The notes beneath the pieces are model-generated. The model ran no database searches. It was given only the letters and a program-made list of their open reading frames with translations, and had not been told where the DNA came from. Source: a virus. Taken from it: a DNA stretch of 38,632 bases. The stretch is taken from the IMG/VR virus record IMGVR_UViG_3300044825_000517, positions 1 through 38,632 of that record. One strand, given 5' to 3'. This document shows, one piece after another, positions 32,882 to 38,335 of this stretch. Position 1 is the stretch's first letter; every line of letters starts with the position of its first letter. A program made the translations under genes and the position numbers.

Positions 32882-33059
32882 TTCCTTGATGATCGAAAGC
32901 CAGTTCTCCGAGTGACCACGCTCGAAATGCTTTATGTTTTTCGATGGTGTCTTCGCACTCTGTGGAGGGCGGCTTCCAGCCGTACTGTCGCCAGATTTCC
33001 TCGACGGGCTTGAAGGTTCTGGGGGTTCTTTGCTCTGCAATCAACTCTCTCCAGCTCAT
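32868..33059 (-). CDS. hypothetical protein coupled to the exonuclease
   Basis: 63 residues. ATG 33059 overlaps the exonuclease stop (ATGA), so translation is coupled. Reads SWRELIAEQRTPRTFKPVEE then IWRQYGWKPPST, an EEIW.QYGW.PPS motif of small phage proteins next to recombination genes, and a helical tail. Function unknown. The next gene lies in a +1 frame, so a frameshifted larger protein is an alternative. Confidence 0.6.
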   Translation of the reverse strand: MSWRELIAEQRTPRTFKPVEEIWRQYGWKPPSTECEDTIEKHKAFRAWSLGELAFDHQGSEEQ

Positions 33060-33646
33060 CCTAATTTCCTTTGCATTGTGTCAACTTCCATTAAAAAAGT
33101 CATTACGTCTTTCTCTAGGTCTTCAATGTCTTTGCGCTCTGGTTGAAAACGAACAACAAACAACTGGAGATGCTCGGGCAACCGTGGATCGAACGATACA
33201 AAATCAACCCACTCTCTACCGGTACAAGCGAGCTGTGCAAGCATCTGGTGTTTGTGCTCGGAAGGTGGTTCGCCTTTCATCATCCAATTTAGATGCGTGG
33301 ATGTTTTCGGGCATTTGATTTCTAGTAACCCGTCTGTCCATACAAGACCATCTGGCGATGCTGCAAAGTTTGGAATTGTCGGGTGATTGACGATAGCAAC
33401 CTGCTCGACCCAGATGCCCGTTTTGATCTCATACGCAGCCCTTGCAAGCGGTTCGTTGGCCGTTCCCCATTCCATATAAGCGTTCGTAAAAGACTCGATT
33501 GGTGAGCCTGTAAGACGCTCTGTAATAATGTCTGCGATGTAGTCGGCTCGAGTTGCCGTTCCTTTTTTTGCTCGGGCAGCGGAGACACGGGAAGCTGTCA
33601 CTTTCCCGAGCCGAGCAAGTTTCCATTCCTCGGTTCCCTGCTCCAT
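33056..33646 (-). CDS. YqaJ-like viral recombinase exonuclease
   Basis: 196 residues. PD-(D/E)XK core of the lambda exonuclease/YqaJ type: EQGTEEWKLARLGKVTASR at the start, then MEWGTANEPLARAAYEIKTG, Asp99 in AASPDGL, and Glu109-x-Lys111 in LEIKCPK, followed by HLNWMMKGEPPSEHKHQMLA and QLACTGREWVDFVSFD. It digests one strand of dsDNA ends to expose ssDNA for annealing. Its pairing with SSB and ERF in one operon makes a complete recombination set. TGATG coupling to SSB. Confidence 0.92.
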   Translation of the reverse strand: MEQGTEEWKLARLGKVTASRVSAARAKKGTATRADYIADIITERLTGSPIESFTNAYMEWGTANEPLARAAYEIKTGIWVEQVAIVNHPTIPNFAASPDGLVWTDGLLEIKCPKTSTHLNWMMKGEPPSEHKHQMLAQLACTGREWVDFVSFDPRLPEHLQLFVVRFQPERKDIEDLEKDVMTFLMEVDTMQRKLG

Positions 33647-34017
33647 CAGAACGGAACCTCATCATCGTTATCGACCTCGGCTTTTGGTCTGCCGCTTAAC
33701 ATCTGCATCTGGTCAGCAACAATCTCGGTGGTGTACTTGTCGTGGCCGTTTTTGTCTGTCCATTTTCGAGTTTCTATCCTTCCCTCGACGTAAACCTGAG
33801 ATCCCTTCTTAACGTACTTGTCGACAATTTCAGCTAGCTTTCCCCAAAAGACAATGCGATGCCATTCTGTCTTTTCCTGGCGAGTACCGTCTTGCTGCTT
33901 CCAAGAGTGTTTTGTTGCTAACACCAGGGTACATACCGCAACCCCGGCATCTGTGTATTTGGTTTCCGGATCTTTTCCTGCGTTACCGATGATGATCGCT
34001 TTATTCACTGAACCCAT
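33646..34017 (-). CDS. ssb: single-stranded DNA-binding protein
   Basis: 123 residues. OB-fold SSB: SVNKAIIIGNAGKDPETKYT, VCTLVLATKHSW, TEWHRIVFWGKLAEIVDKYV, KKGSQVYVEGRIETRKW, then TTEIVADQMQML. The acidic C-terminal tip DNDDEVPF matches the DDDIPF-type tail with which bacterial SSBs recruit partner proteins. Short linker compared with host SSBs. It coats ssDNA produced by the exonuclease and replication. Confidence 0.94.
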   Translation of the reverse strand: MGSVNKAIIIGNAGKDPETKYTDAGVAVCTLVLATKHSWKQQDGTRQEKTEWHRIVFWGKLAEIVDKYVKKGSQVYVEGRIETRKWTDKNGHDKYTTEIVADQMQMLSGRPKAEVDNDDEVPF

Positions 34018-34295
34018 AACTTTCCTCTTTCAAATAAGTAACCGATTGTTTTGCGGTGGGCTTCTTCCCACATCGCTTCTTTCTCTTGTTTGTTCATACG
34101 ATGCCCTTGGTCTATAGCCATGTGACAGCGATAACACAGGGCGGCAATCCTGTAATCATGAGCTTTTATCCCTTTACCTTTTCCGTCGCGCAGCTGGTTG
34201 CTGTGCGCGGCCACGACGGTTCCATCTTCTGCGCCGCACAAAACACACTCAAACTCACGAACGATTTCCAATAGTTTTTGGTTTCTGTACATCAT
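34005..34295 (-). CDS. YbcO/DUF1364-like HNH-type nuclease
   Basis: 96 residues. Zinc-site cysteines CVLCG (about 17-21) and CYRCH (about 54-58) flank VVAAHSNQLRDGKGKGIKAH and DYRIAAL, the AHSNQ..GKG.G.KA pattern of the YbcO (DUF1364) family of phage nuclease-like proteins related in fold to Ref-type HNH enzymes. Probable role is a recombination-linked nuclease, inferred. Starts ATGATG overlapping the previous stop and overlaps the SSB start by 13 nt. Confidence 0.82.
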   Translation of the reverse strand: MMYRNQKLLEIVREFECVLCGAEDGTVVAAHSNQLRDGKGKGIKAHDYRIAALCYRCHMAIDQGHRMNKQEKEAMWEEAHRKTIGYLFERGKLWVQ

Positions 34296-34615
34296 TGGGT
34301 GTTCCTAATCTCTGCTCTGGCGTTTGCTTGCTCTGAGCGCCAAATTTCAATTCGCGCTTGAGCGGCAATAAGATCCCATCGTAACTTTTCTTCTATCGCC
34401 ACGGCTATTTTTAAGCCCTCTAGGAGCTCTAAATACTCAGGGTGAGCGTACGCATCACGCTCCTGAGCCGAGATCGGCTGAGCGGTGTTTAGCTGCATCA
34501 GCAGGGCTTTTTTGCTCTTTCTAAACTCTTCTAGGTACACGCGTTGAGCTCTAGCGTCTGCAAACTTTTCAGCATGTTTTAGGATGTAATCAACCGCCGC
34601 GTGAGGGTCTCTCAT
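34292..34615 (-). CDS. conserved phage protein with EEFRKSKKALLM motif
   Basis: 107 residues, almost all helix. MRDPHAAVDYILKHAEKFAD, ARAQRVYLEEFRKSKKALLM, and DAYAHPEYLELLEGLKIAVA are seen in a small protein that accompanies ERF-type recombination genes in betaproteobacterial phages (general recollection). The C-terminus is a long coiled coil with Arg/Ala. It probably assists recombination or replication; biochemical role unknown. TAATG coupling to ERF. Confidence 0.75.
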   Translation of the reverse strand: MRDPHAAVDYILKHAEKFADARAQRVYLEEFRKSKKALLMQLNTAQPISAQERDAYAHPEYLELLEGLKIAVAIEEKLRWDLIAAQARIEIWRSEQANARAEIRNTQ

Positions 34616-35214
34616 TACTTGATTCCCAATGCAGTTTTACGCTGATCTTTAGCGGCCACAATTGCTTTCTGTAATTCAGGCTGGCCTTTGTATTCAGTGT
34701 GTAACGCTTCGTAGACTTCTCTCAGCGTTTCTTTTGTGGCTCCGGCGATCAGCATCAGTTTGTCGGTGAATTCAGGCGTATGCGCTTTTACTTCATGCGT
34801 GGTTGCGTCAGCGTCGTTATCGCCTTCTGTAGGAATGCAAAAAGTCTGAAACGCTGCGTACTTGTAAGCTGCGCTCATCGCTTTATTCGTCGCTTTGTCG
34901 CCGCTATCCATTGCTTCGCCAAACGTTTTAACTGTGTGTTTTGTTCCATCGTGTGACGAGACAAAATCAAACTCAACCTCGACCACGACATAGAACAGCG
35001 AAGATCCGCTTTTGCCCATACGCTCGCTAACCTCACGAGCAATCACACGAGGCAGGATTACTAACCCATGCTTGCTGATGATCGGAGCAAGCGCGTTGTA
35101 AACATCATCTATCCCGCGAAACCCGTATCCCTGCTGAGTGTTTCTGCGGTCTTTAGCGATGCCTTGCTGGCAAAGGTCAGCAGAGACTTTTGCGATTAAG
35201 TTGTAGACGTTCAT
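34615..35214 (-). CDS. erf: ERF-family ssDNA annealing protein
   Basis: 199 residues from ATG 35214, with AAGGAA seven bases upstream; the longer frame to 35289 crosses a separate small gene. ERF features: QGIAKDRRNTQQGYGFRGID, DVYNALAPIISKHGLVILP, then VVEVEFDFVSSHDG, and the conserved GEAMDSGDKATNKAMSAAYK, YAAFQTFCIPTEGDNDAD. It anneals complementary ssDNA. Downstream it is coupled to the other recombination genes. The C-terminal 60 residues are variable and helical. Confidence 0.92.
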   Translation of the reverse strand: MNVYNLIAKVSADLCQQGIAKDRRNTQQGYGFRGIDDVYNALAPIISKHGLVILPRVIAREVSERMGKSGSSLFYVVVEVEFDFVSSHDGTKHTVKTFGEAMDSGDKATNKAMSAAYKYAAFQTFCIPTEGDNDADATTHEVKAHTPEFTDKLMLIAGATKETLREVYEALHTEYKGQPELQKAIVAAKDQRKTALGIK

Positions 35215-35225
35215 GTTTGGTTCCT

Positions 35226-35303
35226 TCACTTGACGAACAGGAACATTAGAACTCCGTAAAACATCCCCAATGCTATGTAAGCCAGCCATTCGATTTTCCT
35301 CAT
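35226..35303 (-). CDS. 25-residue single-pass membrane peptide
   Basis: From ATG 35303 to TGA at 35226 (minus strand) the frame reads MRKIEWLAYIALGMFYGVLM then FLFVK: a positively charged start, one hydrophobic helix of about 19 residues, and a charged end. AGGA lies about 8 bases before the start. It lies 11 nt upstream of the ERF start in the same operon and occupies otherwise empty DNA. It is a small membrane peptide of unknown role; superinfection or lysis control would be guesswork. Confidence 0.5.
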   Translation of the reverse strand: MRKIEWLAYIALGMFYGVLMFLFVK

Positions 35304-35318
35304 GATTGTTTCCTAGTA

Positions 35319-35332
35319 GGGGCCGAAGCCCC
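35319..35332 (-). promoter_or_regulatory. C(UUCG)G-capped intercistronic hairpin
   Basis: On the minus strand GGGGC-TTCG-GCCCC forms a perfect 5-bp stem with the very stable UUCG tetraloop. It sits between the stop of the first leftward gene (35338) and the small membrane peptide. No T-run follows, so it is more likely a stability or processing element or a weak attenuator than a terminator. Confidence 0.7.
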
Positions 35333-35337
35333 GGTTG

Positions 35338-35613
35338 TTAAATTTCGACCCAAGCCAATGTGCTTTTTGCTTTTTCTATTGCTTCTTCCCAATTTGCTAC
35401 CCAAGTAAAAGAATATGTTTCAATATCACTTGTCTGTAGCTGTCCAACACGACCTTTTGCAAAACAAAAGGATTTGTTGTCTCTAGTTATTTTTACCCAG
35501 TAATTTTCGCTGCGTACATAGCGTACTTTGCGTTCTATTTGACTTTTAATTACTGACATATTTGCCATAACAATTTGGCGTCTTGCTTGCAGTTCTTCAT
35601 GCGCTGTTGTCAT
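35338..35613 (-). CDS. hypothetical protein, first of leftward operon
   Basis: 91 residues from ATG 35613, preceded by GGAG; an earlier ATG at 35655 exists without a good site. TTAHEELQARRQIVMANMSV then VRYVRSENYWVKITRDNKSF, CFAKGRVGQLQ and a helical end WEEAIEKAKSTLAWVEI. The central part looks like a small beta fold. No family. DNA is more A/T-rich than its neighbours, hinting at a recent arrival. Confidence 0.6.
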   Translation of the reverse strand: MTTAHEELQARRQIVMANMSVIKSQIERKVRYVRSENYWVKITRDNKSFCFAKGRVGQLQTSDIETYSFTWVANWEEAIEKAKSTLAWVEI

Positions 35614-35703
35614 TTGTTTCTCCGTTGTTTGTTGCGTGAAAGTAATGTTATACATATCCCTAACTAAGTCACCATCCAGCAGACGAAAGGCAGGTTCTAG
35701 CAG
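35614..35703. promoter_or_regulatory. divergent intergenic region, likely early promoters
   Basis: Ninety bases between the leftward recombination operon and the rightward gene at 35704. It is the only divergent gap in the window, so both promoters are expected here. A TATAAC-like -10 (minus strand, 35647-35652) and a TATACA (plus strand, 35649-35654) can be seen, but matching -35 boxes are poor, and no clear operator palindrome is visible. Confidence 0.4.
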
Positions 35704-36018
35704 ATGAGCGGTAAATCCCCGACGCAACGGTCATTAGAAAAGCTACGTGCTGAGGGTTATCTCTGTCAAATCGTGGAGCGCTGGAACCCTCATGCCAAGA
35801 TCAGGCAAGACCTATTCGGGATAGGCGACATACTGGCTATAAAGGCCGGGGAAACGCTACTGGTACAAACCACAAGCCGAGGTAACGTTGCTGCCAGAGT
35901 AACCAAAATACAAGAATCCGAGCATCTGTCTACGATCCTGGCGGCAGGCTGGAAGATCACCGTTCACGGATGGGGAAAGCTAAAGGCAGGATGGACTTGC
36001 AAGATTGTGGATTTCTAA
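35704..36018 (+). CDS. PD-(D/E)XK-like nuclease-fold phage protein
   Basis: 104 residues. SPTQRSLEKLRAEGYLCQIV, ERWNPHAKIRQDLFGIGDIL and AIKAGETLLVQTTSRGNVAA with ARVTKI. The order D..GxxD.LA followed by a strand with VQTT is the pattern of small PD-(D/E)XK phage nuclease-like proteins in which the usual ExK is replaced by QxT. The replacement makes catalysis uncertain. Starts the rightward early block. Its stop codon is directly followed by the -10 box of a promoter for the small RNA. Confidence 0.65.
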   Translation: MSGKSPTQRSLEKLRAEGYLCQIVERWNPHAKIRQDLFGIGDILAIKAGETLLVQTTSRGNVAARVTKIQESEHLSTILAAGWKITVHGWGKLKAGWTCKIVDF

Positions 36019-36024
36019 TACAAT
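35997..36024 (+). promoter_or_regulatory. sigma70-like promoter for the small RNA
   Basis: -35 TTGCAA at 35997-36002 and -10 TACAAT at 36019-36024, spaced 16 bp. The -10 has five of six consensus bases, the -35 four of six. Predicted start is near 36031, at GTCGG. The box lies immediately after the stop of the upstream gene, so this is a separate start for the RNA unit. Confidence 0.55.
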
Positions 36025-36030
36025 AAAAGG

Positions 36031-36176
36031 GTCGGTGTGGCAACCGGCAGAGCTGAGTACAACCCCAGAGTATTTAGGTGGGGCTTGTGTGGTCACAAGG
36101 TCTTACTCAGCAGACTGCGTGATTGCCCAACGCCAAAGGGCCTTGCCCCTCCTAAGTGTTCTGGGGTTTTTCTTTT
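36031..36176 (+). ncRNA. structured small RNA, C4-antisense-like architecture
   Basis: About 146 nt with promoter, fold and terminator. P1: GCTGAGTA (36052-36059) with TACTCAGC (36104-36111), 8 bp perfect. Inside it P2: CCCCA (36063-36067) with TGGGG (36079-36083), 11-nt loop; P3: CTTGTG (36084-36089) with CACAAG (36094-36099), 4-nt loop. P2 and P3 adjoin without a gap, so they may stack. Segment 36061-36083 is complementary to 36146-36168 in 22 of 23 positions (three G-U). A closing stem with two hairpins plus a downstream complement is how phage C4 antisense RNAs are built; family membership is unproven. No convincing coding frame fits. Confidence 0.7.
36146..36176 (+). terminator. terminator of the small RNA, loop complementary to P2 loop
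   Basis: CCCC (36146-36149) with GGGG (36163-36166), 13-nt loop, then TTTTTCTTTT (36167-36176). The loop is complementary to the P2 loop at 36068-36078 over 11 positions. The whole element can pair instead with 36061-36083, so folding of the RNA and termination may be linked. Confidence 0.7.
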
Positions 36177-36359
36177 GGTAGCCGACCGTACTCCGAGCGT
36201 TATCAAGATCCTGCATGGGATGCGCGGAAGAAAACACCGGCTGGCGAAACACCCCGTTTCATGCCGATCCAGACTGTCAGTGAGGTACTGGGCGAAGCCT
36301 CTTGTTCATGGGTGGGACAAGCAAGAGGTGGAGAGAATCGCTGGCTTCGGCTGTACTAG
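36156..36359 (+). CDS. doubtful small ORF overlapping the RNA terminator
   Basis: 67 codons from GTG 36156, which lies inside the terminator loop and has no ribosome site. From residue 9 it reads SRPYSERYQDPAWDARKKTP, AGETPRFMPIQTVSEVLGEA and ends GGENRWLRLY. Composition is protein-like, but no family was recognised and the start is poor. If real it might begin elsewhere, for example downstream of the terminator by an unusual start. Confidence 0.25.
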   Translation: MFWGFSFGSRPYSERYQDPAWDARKKTPAGETPRFMPIQTVSEVLGEASCSWVGQARGGENRWLRLY

Positions 36360-36422
36360 GCAGGGAACATCCAGAAGCGACCCCTGCTGGGTAAGGTGAT
36401 GGCTACCACCCTTGGGGGAACT
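36177..36422. other. 246 bases without a well supported gene
   Basis: Contains inverted repeat CCTCTTG (36298-36304) with CAAGAGG (36322-36328), which can alternatively pair through CTTGT (36301-36305) with ACAAG (36317-36321). Two competing weak reading frames cross it (36037-36399 and 36156-36359). It lies just before replication-type genes, so an origin or a regulatory leader is possible; nothing is decisive. Confidence 0.4.
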
Positions 36423-36596
36423 ATGCCCAAAACTAAAGAAATACGCTTATCTGCTGAAATCAACCATTCATCAGCCCAAGAAACAAAACTAAACACTGCT
36501 CCTAAATTCCGATCTAGACTTTCTTTGTCGCAACTACCGGGAGAAATAAATTGGAAGGTTTCGAGGAGTTCTGGCAACAGTACCCACGAAAGGTAG
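36423..36596 (+). CDS. possible small hypothetical protein
   Basis: 57 residues from ATG 36423 with GGGGGAA at 36413-36419. PKTKEIRLSAEINHSSAQET and LNTAPKFRSRLSLSQLPGEI, Ser/Lys-rich, no family. The last 15 codons overlap the next gene in another frame. A good ribosome site is the main support; it may be only a leader for the next gene. Confidence 0.35.
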   Translation: MPKTKEIRLSAEINHSSAQETKLNTAPKFRSRLSLSQLPGEINWKVSRSSGNSTHER

Positions 36597-36916
36597 CCAA
36601 GAGAGCAGCGCAAAAGGCTTGGCTAAAGATGAGCTATCAAGAGCGGCAAGACGCAATACAAGCAGTCAAGAATCACAAGCGGTACTGGACGATTAAATCG
36701 ACTGCAAGTGAATTTATGCCACATCCCGCTACATGGCTTAATCAAGCTCGATGGGAAGATGAGCTAGACATGACCCACCACGAGAAAGCAGTTAACTGGT
36801 GGGCAACAGAAAAAGGTACCGCTGAAATGGCGGAGAAAATAGGATGCCCCGCAAGGCCGGGAGAGGATTGGAACCAATGGAAAACACGGATTTCGGAAAA
36901 GCTGAAAAGCGCATAG
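36551..36916 (+). CDS. replication-type protein domain (FWxxYPRKxxKxxAxKAW)
   Basis: 121 residues from TTG 36551, with GGGAG about eight bases upstream; the frame closes at 36515 and has no ATG. FEEFWQQYPRKVAKRAAQKA and WLKMSYQERQDAIQAVKNHK then FMPHPATWLNQARWEDEL form the module usually found at the C-terminus of phage replication or helicase-loading proteins. Here it stands alone with a short C-terminal extension, so this may be a reduced initiator or accessory. No polymerase or helicase is present nearby. Confidence 0.7.
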   Translation: MEGFEEFWQQYPRKVAKRAAQKAWLKMSYQERQDAIQAVKNHKRYWTIKSTASEFMPHPATWLNQARWEDELDMTHHEKAVNWWATEKGTAEMAEKIGCPARPGEDWNQWKTRISEKLKSA

Positions 36917-37041
36917 ACCAAACGATCAAGAAAGCGGTTAAGGCTGGCAAATGGCCTTTCGCTGCATTCGTTGGCAACAAATGGGTCAAACCAAAAAAGA
37001 TTAAGCCTGAGCCTGTCCCTTTTGAACCAGCGCCGTGGTGA
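36877..37041 (+). CDS. small basic hypothetical protein
   Basis: 54 residues from ATG 36877 (GGAA upstream); the earlier ATG 36844 lies deeper in the preceding gene. ENTDFGKAEKRIDQTIKKAV, KAGKWPFAAFVGNKWVKPKK, then a Pro-rich end. Strongly basic in the middle, possibly nucleic-acid binding. It overlaps the replication-type gene by 40 nt and is coupled to the methyltransferase by TGATG. Confidence 0.5.
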   Translation: MENTDFGKAEKRIDQTIKKAVKAGKWPFAAFVGNKWVKPKKIKPEPVPFEPAPW

Positions 37042-37937
37042 TGAATGAGCTGGCTCTTTTCGCGGGCGCTGGTGGAGGAATACTCGGAGGGCATCTCCTT
37101 GGATGGCGCACAGTCTGCGCTGTCGAGTGGGAACCCTACGCAGCTTGCGTACTTGCCGCCAGACAAAATGATGGCGTTCTCCCGCCTTTCCCGATTTGGG
37201 ATGACATTCAAACCTTTAACGGCAGACTGTGGCGAGGCCGTGTTGATGTCGTATCTGGAGGCTTTCCCTGTCAAGACATCTCCGCAGCAGGAAAAGGAGC
37301 CGGAATCGAAGGAGAGCGATCTGGCATGTGGCGAGAAATGGCACGGGTGGTCAGCGAAGTTCGACCCGCATACGTCTACGTTGAGAACAGCCCAATGCTC
37401 ACTACTCGAGGAGGAACCCGAGTTATTGCAGACCTTACCTCGCTCGGGTATGACGCGCAGTGGGATGTTATGGGAGCGGCAGACGTTGGTGCTCCGCACC
37501 AGCGAGACAGAATCTGGATTGTGGCCTACACCATGTCTACCTGGGAATGGCGGGACGAATGGCAAAGCAAAACTAAAAGAAATGCTGAAATGGCCTACTC
37601 CAATGAGTTCAGAATACAAAGCGAACAAGAATTATCGACTTGGAAGGCAAAACGGATTGACTCAGGCTGTAATGAAATGGCCCACGCCAGTCAAATCAGA
37701 TTCTCAGGCTTGCAGACCGAGCAAAGGATGGAAAGGGGATTCCGATCTTCCTTCTGTAGTTTGGACGGAAAGTGGTGGCAAAGAGAACCCGAATCTACCT
37801 CCCGCACAATTGAACCCAACGTGGGTCGAGTGGCTGATGGGGTGGCCTCTAGGGTGGACAGACTTAAAGCCATTGGAAATGGACAAGTTCCAGCAGTGGC
37901 AGCAACAGCATGGAAGTTACTAACGGAGAGCATATGA
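37041..37937 (+). CDS. dcm: cytosine-C5 DNA methyltransferase
   Basis: 298 residues from ATG 37041 (TGATG overlap; GTG 37035 in frame is less likely). Motif I ALFAGAGGG at 5-13; motif IV GGFPCQDIS with catalytic Cys77; motif VI YVENSP at 113-118 (ENV in most members); motif VIII QRDRIWIVA at 154-162; motif X RLKAIGNGQVPAVAATAW near the end. The region between 165 and 255 is the likely target recognition part. It methylates cytosine and probably protects phage DNA. The whole gene is also read in the +1 frame by 37045-37923. Confidence 0.93.
   Translation: MNELALFAGAGGGILGGHLLGWRTVCAVEWEPYAACVLAARQNDGVLPPFPIWDDIQTFNGRLWRGRVDVVSGGFPCQDISAAGKGAGIEGERSGMWREMARVVSEVRPAYVYVENSPMLTTRGGTRVIADLTSLGYDAQWDVMGAADVGAPHQRDRIWIVAYTMSTWEWRDEWQSKTKRNAEMAYSNEFRIQSEQELSTWKAKRIDSGCNEMAHASQIRFSGLQTEQRMERGFRSSFCSLDGKWWQREPESTSRTIEPNVGRVADGVASRVDRLKAIGNGQVPAVAATAWKLLTESI
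37045..37923 (+). CDS. overlapping gene: WPTP-repeat phage protein
   Basis: 292 residues in the +1 frame, contained almost wholly within the methyltransferase gene. It is not a mere shadow: its opening MSWLFSRALVEEYS, the middle SRFGMTFKPLT and LPRSGMTRSGMLWER, three WPTP motifs (LWPTPCL, KWPTPMSSEY, KWPTPVKSDS) and the end LNPTWVEWLMGWPLGWTDLK form a family familiar from phage genomes, in my recollection at least partly at this same locus. Function unknown. Its ATG at 37045 lies four bases after the methyltransferase start, so both would share one ribosome site. Confidence 0.75.
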   Translation: MSWLFSRALVEEYSEGISLDGAQSALSSGNPTQLAYLPPDKMMAFSRLSRFGMTFKPLTADCGEAVLMSYLEAFPVKTSPQQEKEPESKESDLACGEKWHGWSAKFDPHTSTLRTAQCSLLEEEPELLQTLPRSGMTRSGMLWERQTLVLRTSETESGLWPTPCLPGNGGTNGKAKLKEMLKWPTPMSSEYKANKNYRLGRQNGLTQAVMKWPTPVKSDSQACRPSKGWKGDSDLPSVVWTESGGKENPNLPPAQLNPTWVEWLMGWPLGWTDLKPLEMDKFQQWQQQHGSY

Positions 37938-38335
37938 AAGAACACAAGAAATTAGTTTTTGAACTTGCAAAACCAGGGCAAGACATTGTTGACGAGCTGA
38001 CACCTATGCAAGCATTTGCTTTGCACATGGCTATAGGTGTGTCTGGTGAGGCTGGTGAGCTACTAGACACCATCAAAAAGTTTGCGATCTACCAAAAGCC
38101 GTTAGACCTGGAGAATGTTGTAGAAGAGCTTGGAGACATCGAGTTCTATCTACAAGGCATTCGGCAAGCATTCTGCATAGACCGCGAATACGTTCTGCAA
38201 CAGAACATAGAAAAGCTGAGAAAACGTTACGGCGAGAAGTATACGAATGCGGCAGCGCAACGCAGAGCGGATAAATGCCCACCGTGTAACGATGTTTGTG
38301 AGCAAGGAAGACTATGCCCAGCGAGGAAATTATGA
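37934..38335 (+). CDS. MazG-like nucleotide pyrophosphohydrolase
   Basis: 133 residues from ATG 37934, with GGAGAG upstream and an ATGA overlap with the methyltransferase stop. The metal-binding pattern ExxE (Glu39, Glu42 in GVSGEAGELL) and ExxD (Glu65, Asp68 in VVEELGDIE), 22 residues apart, is that of MazG/dUTPase-like all-alpha NTP pyrophosphatases. It hydrolyses NTPs or alarmone-like nucleotides; the phage role is nucleotide pool control (inferred). The Cys-rich tail CPPCNDVCEQGRLCP is unusual and may bind metal. Confidence 0.85.
   Translation: MKEHKKLVFELAKPGQDIVDELTPMQAFALHMAIGVSGEAGELLDTIKKFAIYQKPLDLENVVEELGDIEFYLQGIRQAFCIDREYVLQQNIEKLRKRYGEKYTNAAAQRRADKCPPCNDVCEQGRLCPARKL

Noticed and set aside
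32882-33040. N-terminal extension of the last leftward gene to 33040
   Set aside because: Pro/Ser/Lys-rich out-of-frame reading of the neighbouring gene; the helical protein-like part begins only after about 32950.
36037-36399. 120-residue plus-strand ORF across the small RNA
   Set aside because: Arg/Cys-rich random-looking sequence, starts inside the RNA 5' region, crosses the P1 stem and terminator, no ribosome site.
36792-37628. 278-residue ORF on the minus strand
   Set aside because: Antisense to the well supported methyltransferase and its +1 partner; Ser/Pro/Phe-rich composition without motifs and no operon context on that strand.
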